Shown: positions 1-5,648, counted from the first letter of the stretch. The stretch: DNA of 8,096 bases from Bifidobacteriaceae bacterium (GCA_031268115.1 JAIRXV010000430.1:1-8096), one strand, 5' to 3'. Translations and numbers: made by a program. The notes: generated from the sequence alone by a model not told the origin.

Positions 1-530
1 CGGGAGGCGCCGTCCAGCGCGGCGGCCTCGGTCAACGATGGCGGGATATCGGCAAACGTGGTGCGGAGCCACAGAATGGCAAACGACAGCGACAACGCCA
101 CCTGGGGCAAGATCAACGCCCAGTACGTATCGAGCAGGTTCAGCGCTTTGAACTGGTTGTAGAGCTGGATCACCATCGCCTCGTACGGCATGACCAGACC
201 GACCAGGAACACTGCGCTGGCCACGGCACCGAGCCGGGATCGCGTGGTGCCCAGGGCATAGGCCGCCGGGATCGCCAACAGGACTGTGGCCACGACAACC
301 GAAACCGACACCAGCAGACTGGAGAAAAGCGCCTGCGAGAACAATCCGCGGGTCCAGGCCTCAGCGAAATTGCCCAGGTAGAGGGATGTGGGCAGGCGCA
401 GCCCGCCGGTCCGCGCGCCCGGTGGGGTCAGCGACAACAGCAGAACGGATGCAAATGGGTAGACGGCCAGGATCGCCGCGATCACCAGGATCGCGTGGCC
501 GGCAACGGTCTCGCGCTTAGATTCGACCAT
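1..530 (-). CDS. Carbohydrate ABC transporter permease, MalG type (CUT1), partial at window edge
   Basis: Second membrane subunit of a binding-protein-dependent sugar importer. The start is taken as the ATG at 530-528, three bases after the stop of the upstream permease gene, so translation is probably coupled. The visible part is 176 codons. It begins MVESKRETVAGHAILVIAAI, with the first membrane span near residues 9-30, followed by a periplasmic loop containing YLGNFAEAW, and further hydrophobic spans near residues 75-100 and 110-130. The EAA loop that contacts the ATPase is just reached: EAAALDGAS at residues 168-176, with the typical acidic residue, paired alanines and glycine. CUT1 permeases of this type are usually 270-300 residues, so about 100 C-terminal residues lie outside the window. 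The family call is firm. The substrate cannot be told from the sequence. Confidence 0.93.
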   Translation of the reverse strand, partial: MVESKRETVAGHAILVIAAILAVYPFASVLLLSLTPPGARTGGLRLPTSLYLGNFAEAWTRGLFSQALFSSLLVSVSVVVATVLLAIPAAYALGTTRSRLGAVASAVFLVGLVMPYEAMVIQLYNQFKALNLLDTYWALILPQVALSLSFAILWLRTTFADIPPSLTEAAALDGAS

Positions 531-533
531 GGT

Positions 534-1466
534 TCACCGCCAGCCTTTGCGGGGCTCCCGCGGCCGGACCAGCCCAATGATCAGGCCCGTGACCCCGAGG
601 ATCAGAATGGTCACCAGGATGCCGATGGCGGCCGCCATGCCAACGCGGTGCGTCATGAAGGCGTCGGAATAGATAAACACCGAAGGAACCTTGGTGGAAT
701 CGCCCGGCCCGCCTGTGGTGGTATTCCACACGATGTCGAAGTTGCGCAACGCAAAAGTCACCGTGAAGATCAGCGCCACGCTGAGTTCCCCGCGCAAAGA
801 AGGCAAGGTGATGGCGAAGAACTCACGCACCGGCCCGGCGCCATCGAGGCGGGCAGCCTCGAACGTCTCCTGGGGAATCTTCTGCACCCCGGCAACGAAC
901 AAGACCATGCACAGGCCCGACATCACCCACGTTCCGATCAACCCGACCGCCGGCAAAGCGAACGTGAAATCGCCCAGCCACGCCCGGGCAGCGCGGCCCA
1001 GCCCGATCGCGTCGAGCAGGCCGTTGAGCGGGCCGTCCTTCGCGTAGATCCAGCGCCACGCCACGGCGATCACCACCGTGGACAGCACTTGTGGGATGAA
1101 CAGAATCGCACGGAACATGACACCGGCCCTGACCCGGACCCGCGTCATGATTCCGGCAAACGCCAAGCCCACCGCACAGGGCAGGAGGCAGTAGAAGAAG
1201 ACGAACACCAAGGAGTGCGTGAGCGCGCGCAGGATCCGCGGATCCCCGAGCGCGGCAACATAGTTGCCCACCCCCACAAACTTTGCCGCGGTCAGCCCAT
1301 CCCAGTCGAGCAGCGAAAGCCAGGCGGTTTGGGTCAGCGGGTACAGCGCCCACGCCGCGTAGACCACTGCCGCGGGTGCCACCCACGCCAGGACCCAGTA
1401 GCGGGGGCGCCGTCGCACCGCCAGCCGCGGGGGGCGCGTTCGCGCCGCCAGCTTCGCCGTCGCCAT
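534..1466 (-). CDS. Carbohydrate ABC transporter permease, MalF type (CUT1)
   Basis: First membrane subunit of the sugar importer, 310 residues, normal for the family. The chosen start is the ATG at 1466-1464 (MATAKLAARTRPPRLAVRRR), two bases after the stop of the binding-protein gene. A longer open frame upstream only overlaps that gene. The N-terminus is basic and cytoplasmic, followed by hydrophobic spans near residues 24-46, 84-106, 118-138, 168-192, 228-245 and 275-300. The EAA loop is EAARLDGAG at residues 203-211, followed by LPSLRGEL. The C-terminal TTGGPGDSTKVPSVFIYSDA stretch (250-269) is typical of MalF-like subunits. There is no strong ribosome binding site, which fits translational coupling. 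It pairs with the MalG-type permease to form the channel. No ATPase gene lies in the visible part of the operon; in many actinomycetes one shared MsiK-type ATPase serves several such importers (family knowledge, not seen here). Confidence 0.95.
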   Translation of the reverse strand: MATAKLAARTRPPRLAVRRRPRYWVLAWVAPAAVVYAAWALYPLTQTAWLSLLDWDGLTAAKFVGVGNYVAALGDPRILRALTHSLVFVFFYCLLPCAVGLAFAGIMTRVRVRAGVMFRAILFIPQVLSTVVIAVAWRWIYAKDGPLNGLLDAIGLGRAARAWLGDFTFALPAVGLIGTWVMSGLCMVLFVAGVQKIPQETFEAARLDGAGPVREFFAITLPSLRGELSVALIFTVTFALRNFDIVWNTTTGGPGDSTKVPSVFIYSDAFMTHRVGMAAAIGILVTILILGVTGLIIGLVRPREPRKGWR

Positions 1467-1468
1467 CG

Positions 1469-2848
1469 TCAGTGCGCCCGCTCCCAATTGGTTTGAAGTG
1501 CGGCGATGAACTGCTCGGCGCTGAGCCGGCCATCCAACAGTTCTTGAAGCCGGTCCCCGGATTCGTCGTACATCGTGTCGGTGGCCCAATCGATAAAGCC
1601 GACGATCCCGTCATCGGCCATGAGCTTTTGACTCATCGCGATGTCATCCGCCAGCAGCGGGTCCTCGGAGGCGATGTCGGGTGACGTGATCGGGACCCGC
1701 CCCTGGGCTACGAGCTCGGGGGCGTAGGCGGGATCCTGCAGGCCCGCGATGAACGCAGCGGCCGCCCGCACATGTGCGGTCCGCGCCGAGATGTGCCAGC
1801 CCATGCCGAGGGATCCGGCCGCGACATGTTTGGCGTCCTTGCCGGTGGGCGGGGCCATGAGCCCGATGTCCTGGCCTCCGGCGAGAAGCGTCGGAATGTT
1901 CCAATCGCCAGCAATGTAGAAGGCGCCGCCACCACCCGCAAACTTGGCTGCGGCATCGTCCGCACTGACGCCATTGAACCCTTCACCGAGGTAACCGGCC
2001 TTGGCCCACTGCGTCAGGACCGTGGCGGCCTGGCGCATCTCAGGGGTGTCGATGCTGGCCCCGGCGGTTCCCCCAATCCACCCCAGCAGCGGCTGGACGC
2101 CGGAGAGGGCACCCGCGATGGTGGTGTAGACCTGCACGCCGGGGTACTTATCGGCGTTCCCAATCACGATGGGTGTGATGCCCTTCTTCTTGAGCACAGG
2201 CAGGGCCGCTTCGAAATCCGCGAAGGTCTGCGGCGGCTGGACCCCAGCATCGGCGAGCAGGGTGCGGTTGTAGAACACGCCCACGTTTTGGGTCACGGGG
2301 CTGATCCCGTACAGGCTGCCTTGGCCAAACACCGTGCCTTCGGCGTTCCAGCGGAAGGGGGCGATGGCGGAGCTTGGGTATTTGTCCCATCCATACGTTT
2401 GCGCGAGATCGTCGAGGGGGCGAATGAGGCGCGCCTTCACCAGGAGCCCGTCCACCCCAAACCCTTGGTTGCCTTGGACCACGTCTGGGCTGGTCTCGGA
2501 ATTGAGCGCGTTGGCGACGGTCTTGACCAGATCGTCGAAGCCCTTGACGGTGAGTTTCACCTTGACGTTCGGAAACTTCGTCTCAAAACGCGGAACGTAA
2601 TCCGCGAGCGTCTTCTCTTCTCCGGCATCGGCCCACACTGACAGGGTCACGGTGCCGTCCTTGGCGACATCTTCGGGGGTCAGCGGCGCTGTGATCTGGA
2701 CGCTGTTTGAGCTGGTGGTAGTCGTAGTGGCCGGTTTCGAGCTAGATCCGGGCAGTGAGCAACCCGCCAGGGTTACCCCCGCGAGCGAACCTGCCAGGCC
2801 CACGGCAAGAATCCGGCGATTTGTGCGACGGCCGTGGTCGTGTCCCAT
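1469..2848 (-). CDS. Extracellular sugar-binding lipoprotein of ABC importer
   Basis: Solute-binding protein of the importer, 459 residues, first gene of the leftward operon. The start is the ATG at 2848-2846, preceded by a clear GAGGAGG ribosome binding site. Any longer open frame upstream would run through the promoter region. A lipoprotein signal is visible: basic MGHDHGRRTNRRI, a hydrophobic core and the lipobox LAGC with the modified cysteine at residue 30. A Ser/Thr-rich linker (about 31-47) follows, then a family 1 binding-protein body starting TVTLSVWAD. Landmarks include FETKFPNVKVKL, SPDVVQGNQG, VGVFYNRTLLADAGVQPPQT (typical hinge-proximal block), AGDWNIPTLLAGG and a C-terminal helical region ending LQTNWERAH. 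It would be anchored to the outer face of the membrane and deliver sugar to the two permeases. The ligand is probably a mono- or oligosaccharide, but it cannot be read from the sequence. Confidence 0.95.
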   Translation of the reverse strand: MGHDHGRRTNRRILAVGLAGSLAGVTLAGCSLPGSSSKPATTTTTSSNSVQITAPLTPEDVAKDGTVTLSVWADAGEEKTLADYVPRFETKFPNVKVKLTVKGFDDLVKTVANALNSETSPDVVQGNQGFGVDGLLVKARLIRPLDDLAQTYGWDKYPSSAIAPFRWNAEGTVFGQGSLYGISPVTQNVGVFYNRTLLADAGVQPPQTFADFEAALPVLKKKGITPIVIGNADKYPGVQVYTTIAGALSGVQPLLGWIGGTAGASIDTPEMRQAATVLTQWAKAGYLGEGFNGVSADDAAAKFAGGGGAFYIAGDWNIPTLLAGGQDIGLMAPPTGKDAKHVAAGSLGMGWHISARTAHVRAAAAFIAGLQDPAYAPELVAQGRVPITSPDIASEDPLLADDIAMSQKLMADDGIVGFIDWATDTMYDESGDRLQELLDGRLSAEQFIAALQTNWERAH

Positions 2849-2884
2849 GGCACCCTCCTCGGTTGAGACGTTCCTGAGGTCCCC

Positions 2885-2915
2885 AACATACCAGTAGCAC
2901 CAGTTGGGCTCCCAA
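2885..2915 (-). promoter_or_regulatory. Probable promoter of the sugar importer operon
   Basis: On the minus strand there is an extended -10 box, TGG followed by TATGTT (TATGTT at 2890-2885). A weak -35 box TTGGGA (2915-2910) lies 19 bases upstream. The predicted transcript would start near 2878, giving a leader of about 30 bases that contains the GAGGAGG site before the ATG at 2848. Two CTGGT elements lie between and over these boxes, so a bound repressor should block the promoter. The -35 spacing is long, so the exact boxes are tentative. Confidence 0.5.
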
Positions 2916-2952
2916 GTAGACCAGATTTGTCCAACAGGTAATACTGGTAGAC
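2889..2952. promoter_or_regulatory. Candidate GntR operator cluster between divergent promoters
   Basis: Four copies of a CTGGT core lie in this 64-base stretch. Three are on the minus strand (read as ACCAG at 2890-2894, 2899-2903 and 2920-2924) and one is on the plus strand (2944-2948). The outer pair forms a perfect inverted repeat, TACCAGTA (2889-2896) against TACTGGTA (2942-2949). The third copy reads CTGGTCTACTTGG on the minus strand, close to the ACTGGTCTAGACC type of site known for DasR/NagR-like HutC-family regulators. The cluster overlaps the promoters in both directions. It is inferred to be bound by the adjacent GntR protein. Confidence 0.55.
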
Positions 2953-2953
2953 T
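2927..2953 (+). promoter_or_regulatory. Probable promoter of gntR-ROK operon (leaderless)
   Basis: A TAGACT -10 box (TAnnnT form) at 2948-2953 lies exactly six bases before the ATG at 2960, and no Shine-Dalgarno sequence precedes the ATG. This is the usual layout of a leaderless actinobacterial transcript starting at the A of ATG. A weak TTGTCC -35 box at 2927-2932 is 15 bases upstream. The plus-strand operator-like ACTGGT (2943-2948) touches the -10 box, suggesting autorepression. Confidence 0.5.
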
Positions 2954-2959
2954 TCGGTC

Positions 2960-3703
2960 ATGATCGGAGCGGCCCCAACCCCCACGCGCCGGCCCAGCGC
3001 AACCGGGGCCACCTACTCCGCTCTCCTGGCCCAGATCGAACACGGGGTCCATCCCCCAGGAACGCGCCTGCCCGGAGAGCGCAAGCTCTCCGCCGAACTG
3101 GGGGTCTCGCGCTCCACGCTGCACCAAGCGCTCACGCTCCTGGAGAAGGACGGCCTGGTGCGGGTCTCACCCCAGCGCGGCTGGATCGTGGCGGGACCCA
3201 TGGTCTCCGAGCCGCCCTCGACGCTGCAGAGCTTCACCGAAATGGCTCGGGCCAAGGGGCTCAGGCCCGGCGCACGGGTTCTGACCAAGGCCACGCGGCC
3301 GGCCGATCTCGACGAGGCCGACCGCCTTGGCCTGGCACCCACATCCCAGGTTCTGGACCTGACCCGTTTGCGGTCCCTGGACGCGATCCCCGTCTGCCTG
3401 GATCGGGTGGTGATCCCGATGGCCCTTGCCGCGGGCCTGGCCCAGATCGATCTGACGGACGCCTCGCTCTTCGCCGAACTGGCCCGCCTCGGCGTTCAGA
3501 TCGCCCGATCGTCCTACGCGGTCCAAGCCGTCGAGGCCGCCGCATGGGTCGCGGAGGCGCTCGCCATCGAACCGGGCTCACCTGTTCTTCTGGGCCGCGA
3601 GACCGCTTTCAGCGCGACGGGAAGCGTGGTGTTGATTGGCGAATCTCGCTACCGCGGCGACGCCTACCAGTTCAAGGCCGATCTGTTCCGGATCCACGCA
3701 TGA
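2960..3703 (+). CDS. GntR-family (HutC/UTRA) transcriptional regulator
   Basis: Sugar-responsive transcription factor of 247 residues, the usual length for the HutC subfamily. The winged helix-turn-helix spans about residues 18-78. It includes GTRLPGERKLSAELGVSRST with the recognition helix around S50-L61, then LLEKDGLVRVSPQRGWIVAG forming the wing. A linker leads to a UTRA ligand-binding domain from about residue 87 (LQSFTEMARAKGLRPGARVL) to near the C-terminus. UTRA domains typically bind a phosphorylated sugar or other small effector. The gene is divergent from the importer operon, and its TGA overlaps the ATG of the ROK kinase, so one signal probably links uptake and phosphorylation. It is probably a repressor of both directions through the CTGGT elements. 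The nearest functional analogues are DasR/NagR-type regulators, but the effector here is unknown. Confidence 0.93.
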   Translation: MIGAAPTPTRRPSATGATYSALLAQIEHGVHPPGTRLPGERKLSAELGVSRSTLHQALTLLEKDGLVRVSPQRGWIVAGPMVSEPPSTLQSFTEMARAKGLRPGARVLTKATRPADLDEADRLGLAPTSQVLDLTRLRSLDAIPVCLDRVVIPMALAAGLAQIDLTDASLFAELARLGVQIARSSYAVQAVEAAAWVAEALAIEPGSPVLLGRETAFSATGSVVLIGESRYRGDAYQFKADLFRIHA

Positions 3704-4641
3704 GGCTCACCGCCGCGATCGATGCGGGTGGCACCAAGATCGCGGGCGCCTTGGTGGACCAGGAGAACCGTCTGCGTTGGCGCATTGAAGAACCGACACC
3801 CATGGTCGATGGCGCCCGGGACCCGGGGTTGGCCACGGTGGTGGAGGTGGCGCTTCGGTTGGAGGCCGAGGCGGACCGCCGGGGGGCCAAGCTCGACGGC
3901 TTGGGTGTGGGCCTCCCCGAATACGTGGCCGATGGCGTAGTGCAGGGCCGCGATGTCCTCGCCTGGGACCGTCAGCCGGCCGAGTTGCTGGCGGCGGCGC
4001 TGCCTGGCGAGTGCGGCGTGCCTGGCGTGCCCGGCCTGCCCGGCGTGCCTGTCACGGTCGAATCCGATGTTCGCCTGGGCGCACTGGCCGAGTGGAAGCT
4101 TGGTGCGGGCGTTAGCGCGGGCGCGGACTCCATGGTGTACGTGTCCTGGGGCACGGGCCTATCCAGCGCTTTCGCGACCTCGGCCGGGGTGTGGCCGGGT
4201 TCCCAGGGGCGAGCCATCGCGCTGGGTGAACTGCGAGTCGATTCGGGCGTCGATCCAGCCTGGGACGGGAACCTTGAGGCCTACGCCTCGGGACACGGGA
4301 TCGCGCGACGGTTTGAACAGCTCACGGGCGCCCCGGCCGGGGCCGGCGCCCGGCATGTCGCCGAGGCCTGCGCGGGGGGCGATGCCACGGCGCGACGCGT
4401 GCTGACCAGCGCTGGGCGGGCGGTGGGACACGCCATCGCCGCAGCCGTCTTCCTCCTCGATCCCGCGCTGATCGTGGTGGGCGGCGGCTTCGGGCTCGCC
4501 GACACACCCGCAGTTCACGCTGCACACGAGGCATACACCCAGCTGGTGATCGCGACGCACCGGACGGCGCCACGCTGGCTTCCCGCTGGGTGCGGCACCG
4601 ATGCCGGTCTCCTCGGCGCCGCGCTGGCGGCCCGCTCGTAG
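3700..4641 (+). CDS. ROK-family sugar kinase (zinc-motif-less)
   Basis: Probable cytoplasmic ATP-dependent sugar kinase, 313 residues. The start ATG (3700) overlaps the TGA of the regulator gene as ATGA, so the two are translationally coupled. An open frame extends further upstream, but there it only overlaps the regulator. ROK signatures in order: phosphate-binding IDAGGTKIAGALVD (7-20), GVGLPEYVADG (69-79), the catalytic-base block ESDVRLGALAE (121-131, D123 replacing the usual E-N-D-A-N form), SWGTGLSSAF (149-158), GELRVDSG (176-183), NLEAYASG (191-198), adenosine-side VVGGGFG (259-265) and GTDAGLLGAALAA (299-311). The normal zinc site is absent: the histidine after GE-L-G is missing, and the CxCGxxGCxE block is replaced by AWDGNLE. 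A (Gly-X-Pro)4 repeat lies at residues 106-117. The kinase probably acts on the imported sugar. A divergent ROK protein without kinase activity is also possible. Confidence 0.88.
   Translation: MRLTAAIDAGGTKIAGALVDQENRLRWRIEEPTPMVDGARDPGLATVVEVALRLEAEADRRGAKLDGLGVGLPEYVADGVVQGRDVLAWDRQPAELLAAALPGECGVPGVPGLPGVPVTVESDVRLGALAEWKLGAGVSAGADSMVYVSWGTGLSSAFATSAGVWPGSQGRAIALGELRVDSGVDPAWDGNLEAYASGHGIARRFEQLTGAPAGAGARHVAEACAGGDATARRVLTSAGRAVGHAIAAAVFLLDPALIVVGGGFGLADTPAVHAAHEAYTQLVIATHRTAPRWLPAGCGTDAGLLGAALAARS
4015..4050 (+). repeat. Four 9-bp tandem repeats inside the ROK kinase gene
   Basis: Four consecutive 9-base units (GGCGTGCCT, GGCGTGCCC, GGCCTGCCC, GGCGTGCCT) encode GVP-GVP-GLP-GVP at kinase residues 106-117, just before the catalytic Asp123. 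The unit is a multiple of three, so copy-number change by slippage would keep the frame. It probably forms a flexible surface loop. Confidence 0.9.
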
Positions 4642-4643
4642 AG

Positions 4644-4677
4644 CGCGGGGCGGGGGCGTGCGCGGGGCGGGGGCGTG
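4644..4677 (+). repeat. Perfect 17-bp G-rich tandem duplication after the ROK gene
   Basis: The 17-mer CGCGGGGCGGGGGCGTG occurs at 4644-4660 and again at 4661-4677 with no gap, starting two bases after the kinase stop codon. The plus strand carries four runs of four or five G separated by loops of 1, 7 and 1 bases. That arrangement could fold into a G-quadruplex in DNA or in the 3' end of the transcript. A role in transcript end formation is only a guess. Confidence 0.9.
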
Positions 4678-4766
4678 AGTTCGTTGGCGGTGGGTGTGAT
4701 GGGCGGTACGGGTACTCGGTTTGCCCGTGGTTGTGATCTCGCCGGTGGACTAACGGGAGACACGAT

Positions 4767-4805
4767 GGTCCGACTCGGTGACCTCCGGACCCACAGGGTC
4801 GGACC
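4767..4805. terminator. Inverted repeat between kinase and toxin genes (terminator or operator)
   Basis: GGTCCGAC (4767-4774) is the exact reverse complement of GTCGGACC (4798-4805). The stem can extend inward by a T-G and a C-G pair, leaving a 19-base loop. Inside it, GACCC/GGGTC (4788-4792 with 4796-4800) offers a competing small hairpin. There is no U-tract. It lies 125 bases after the kinase stop and just upstream of the toxin-antitoxin promoter, so it could end the kinase transcript or bind the antitoxin. Confidence 0.35.
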
Positions 4806-4819
4806 GCTCGAGGATAGCC

Positions 4820-4848
4820 TTGAGCCAATATCGCCTCTGGTCTATGCT
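4820..4848 (+). promoter_or_regulatory. Promoter of the HigBA-type toxin-antitoxin pair (leaderless)
   Basis: A TTGAGC -35 box (4820-4825), a 17-base spacer and a TATGCT -10 box (4843-4848) are followed after six bases by the GTG start codon at 4855. No ribosome binding site precedes the GTG. The geometry predicts a transcript beginning at or next to the start codon, which also fixes the choice of toxin start. Confidence 0.6.
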
Positions 4849-4854
4849 GGCGGT

Positions 4855-5532
4855 GTGCCTTGGGAAATACGACTGTGGGAGGACGTGGAGTCGTGGGTCC
4901 TGGGACTGGATGAGGAGGCCTACAACCTGGTCGCTGCCGCGGTCACTCGACTGGAGTCCGACGGGCCGACGCTCGGAAGGCCGACGGCGGATCGGATCAA
5001 GGGCTCTCGGCATCACAACATGAAGGAGTTGCGCCCGGGTTCTGCGGGGCGCAGCGAGATCCGGATCTTGTTCGCTTTCGACCCGAAGCGCAGAGCGATC
5101 CTACTCATGGCTGGGGACAAGGCGGGCAAATGGAAACAGTGGTACAGGACAAATACCCAATCGCTGATGGCAGGTTCGATGAGTGGCTCGGCAACGAGGA
5201 GGAGTGAGATGAGCACCAAGACAACTTCGTGGAGTGACGTACGCACCAAACGCCCCGTGGACGAGGCCGCTGTCGCCAAGCATGTCGCAGGGATGCAAGC
5301 CGAAGAGCGCGCCTACCGGCTTCGCGAGATCCGCGAAGAGCTGGGCGTCACGCAGAAGGAACTCGCTGAGCGCATGGCCATCACCCAACCGACGATCTCC
5401 GCCTTGGAGTCCGGCGATCTCGACCGTTCCGGCCTCGCCACGCTTAAGTCCTACGTCGAAGCACTCGGCGGCACCGTCGAGGTCACCGCCAGCTTCGGCA
5501 ACCGCAAACTCATTCTCCTATCCAACCCGTAG
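4855..5532 (+). CDS. HigB/RelE-type toxin reading through in frame into its antitoxin (probable frameshift)
   Basis: Residues 1-100 match phage Gp49-like HigB toxins of the RelE superfamily, which are ribosome-dependent mRNA nucleases. Visible blocks are MPWEIRLWEDVESWVLGLDE, GPTLGRPTADRIKGSRHHNM (37-56), KELRPGSAGR, EIRILFAFDPKRRAILLMAG (68-87) and DKAGKWKQWYRTN (88-100). In this family the tail continues in the style of IPIADxRFDEWL. That tail is present in the DNA but in the -1 frame: from about 5156 it reads IPIADGRFDEWLGNEEE and stops at TGA 5205-5207. One base, most simply a T between 5155 and 5156, seems to be missing. As it stands the toxin frame stays open through 18 non-native codons into the antitoxin, giving 225 residues. 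Restoring one base would give a normal 117-residue toxin. The GTG at 4855 was chosen because the promoter ends six bases before it. The cause may be mutation, programmed frameshifting or a sequencing error. Confidence 0.8.
   Translation: MPWEIRLWEDVESWVLGLDEEAYNLVAAAVTRLESDGPTLGRPTADRIKGSRHHNMKELRPGSAGRSEIRILFAFDPKRRAILLMAGDKAGKWKQWYRTNTQSLMAGSMSGSATRRSEMSTKTTSWSDVRTKRPVDEAAVAKHVAGMQAEERAYRLREIREELGVTQKELAERMAITQPTISALESGDLDRSGLATLKSYVEALGGTVEVTASFGNRKLILLSNP
5196..5202 (+). promoter_or_regulatory. Strong ribosome binding site deciding the antitoxin start
   Basis: GAGGAGG six bases before the ATG at 5209. It shows that the antitoxin is meant to start separately, although the upstream frame is open through it. 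Confidence 0.85.
5209..5532 (+). CDS. HigA-type XRE-family antitoxin
   Basis: Antitoxin of 107 residues and DNA-binding autoregulator of the pair. Its own ATG (5209) is preceded by a strong GAGGAGG site (5196-5202) at six bases, so it can be made independently of the upstream frame. The ancestral toxin stop TGA (5205-5207) is one base before this ATG. The N-terminal part (about 1-45) is the toxin-facing region, ending AEERAYRLREIREELG. The Cro/C1-type helix-turn-helix follows at about 46-80: VTQKELAERMAITQPTISAL, then ESGDLDRSGLATLKSYVEAL. The C-terminus, GGTVEVTASFGNRKLIL, is typical of this antitoxin group. It should neutralise the toxin and repress the promoter at 4820-4848. The same codons also form the C-terminal half of the fused upstream frame. 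Confidence 0.92.
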   Translation: MSTKTTSWSDVRTKRPVDEAAVAKHVAGMQAEERAYRLREIREELGVTQKELAERMAITQPTISALESGDLDRSGLATLKSYVEALGGTVEVTASFGNRKLILLSNP

Positions 5533-5539
5533 GCCGCCG

Positions 5540-5571
5540 CACCCCCACCAACATCCAAACCCCACCCCACC
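5540..5571 (+). terminator. C-rich, G-free tract after the antitoxin, possible Rho site
   Basis: 32 bases without a single G and rich in C (for example CAAACCCCACCCCACC), starting eight bases after the antitoxin stop. In high-GC DNA such an unstructured C-rich tract is the kind of place Rho loads. This is suggestive only. Confidence 0.25.
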
Positions 5572-5579
5572 GGCAGTTC

Positions 5580-5642
5580 CTGGTGGCGCAGCACCCAAGC
5601 GACAGCGAGTTGGGCCAAAGTCTGTCCCCGCCTGGTAGCCAC
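5580..5642 (-). pseudogene. Remnant of an aldo/keto reductase C-terminal region
   Basis: Read on the minus strand, this gives VATRRGQTLAQLAVAWVLRH followed by Q. It closely resembles the conserved RGQSLAQLALAWVLRD helix near the C-terminus of aldo/keto reductases. Neither side continues the family: the usual VTSALIGAS block is missing downstream, and upstream the frame degenerates. Only about 20 residues survive, with no catalytic tetrad, so it cannot be functional. It suggests that a longer gene was here before the toxin-antitoxin modules or other rearrangements arrived. A chance match is possible but unlikely given the motif length. Confidence 0.55.
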
Positions 5643-5648
5643 ATCACT

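Noticed and set aside
495..1496. 333-codon plus-strand open frame opposite the MalF-type permease
   Set aside because: Rich in Arg, His, Asp and Pro with no motif. It is the antisense shadow of a well-supported permease gene in high-GC DNA.
1772..2641. 289-codon plus-strand open frame opposite the binding-protein gene
   Set aside because: No family signature. The minus strand has a full lipoprotein with lipobox and ribosome binding site.
2849..3127. N-terminal extension of the binding protein on the minus strand
   Set aside because: It would cross the divergent promoter and the start of the regulator gene. The ATG at 2848 has the ribosome binding site and is followed directly by the lipoprotein signal.
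3544..3699. Upstream extension of the ROK kinase frame
   Set aside because: It lies inside the regulator gene. The conserved IDAGGTK motif begins seven residues after the ATG at 3700.
4675..4854. Upstream extension of the toxin frame
   Set aside because: It contains the promoter and the inverted repeat, with no family similarity before MPWEIRLW.
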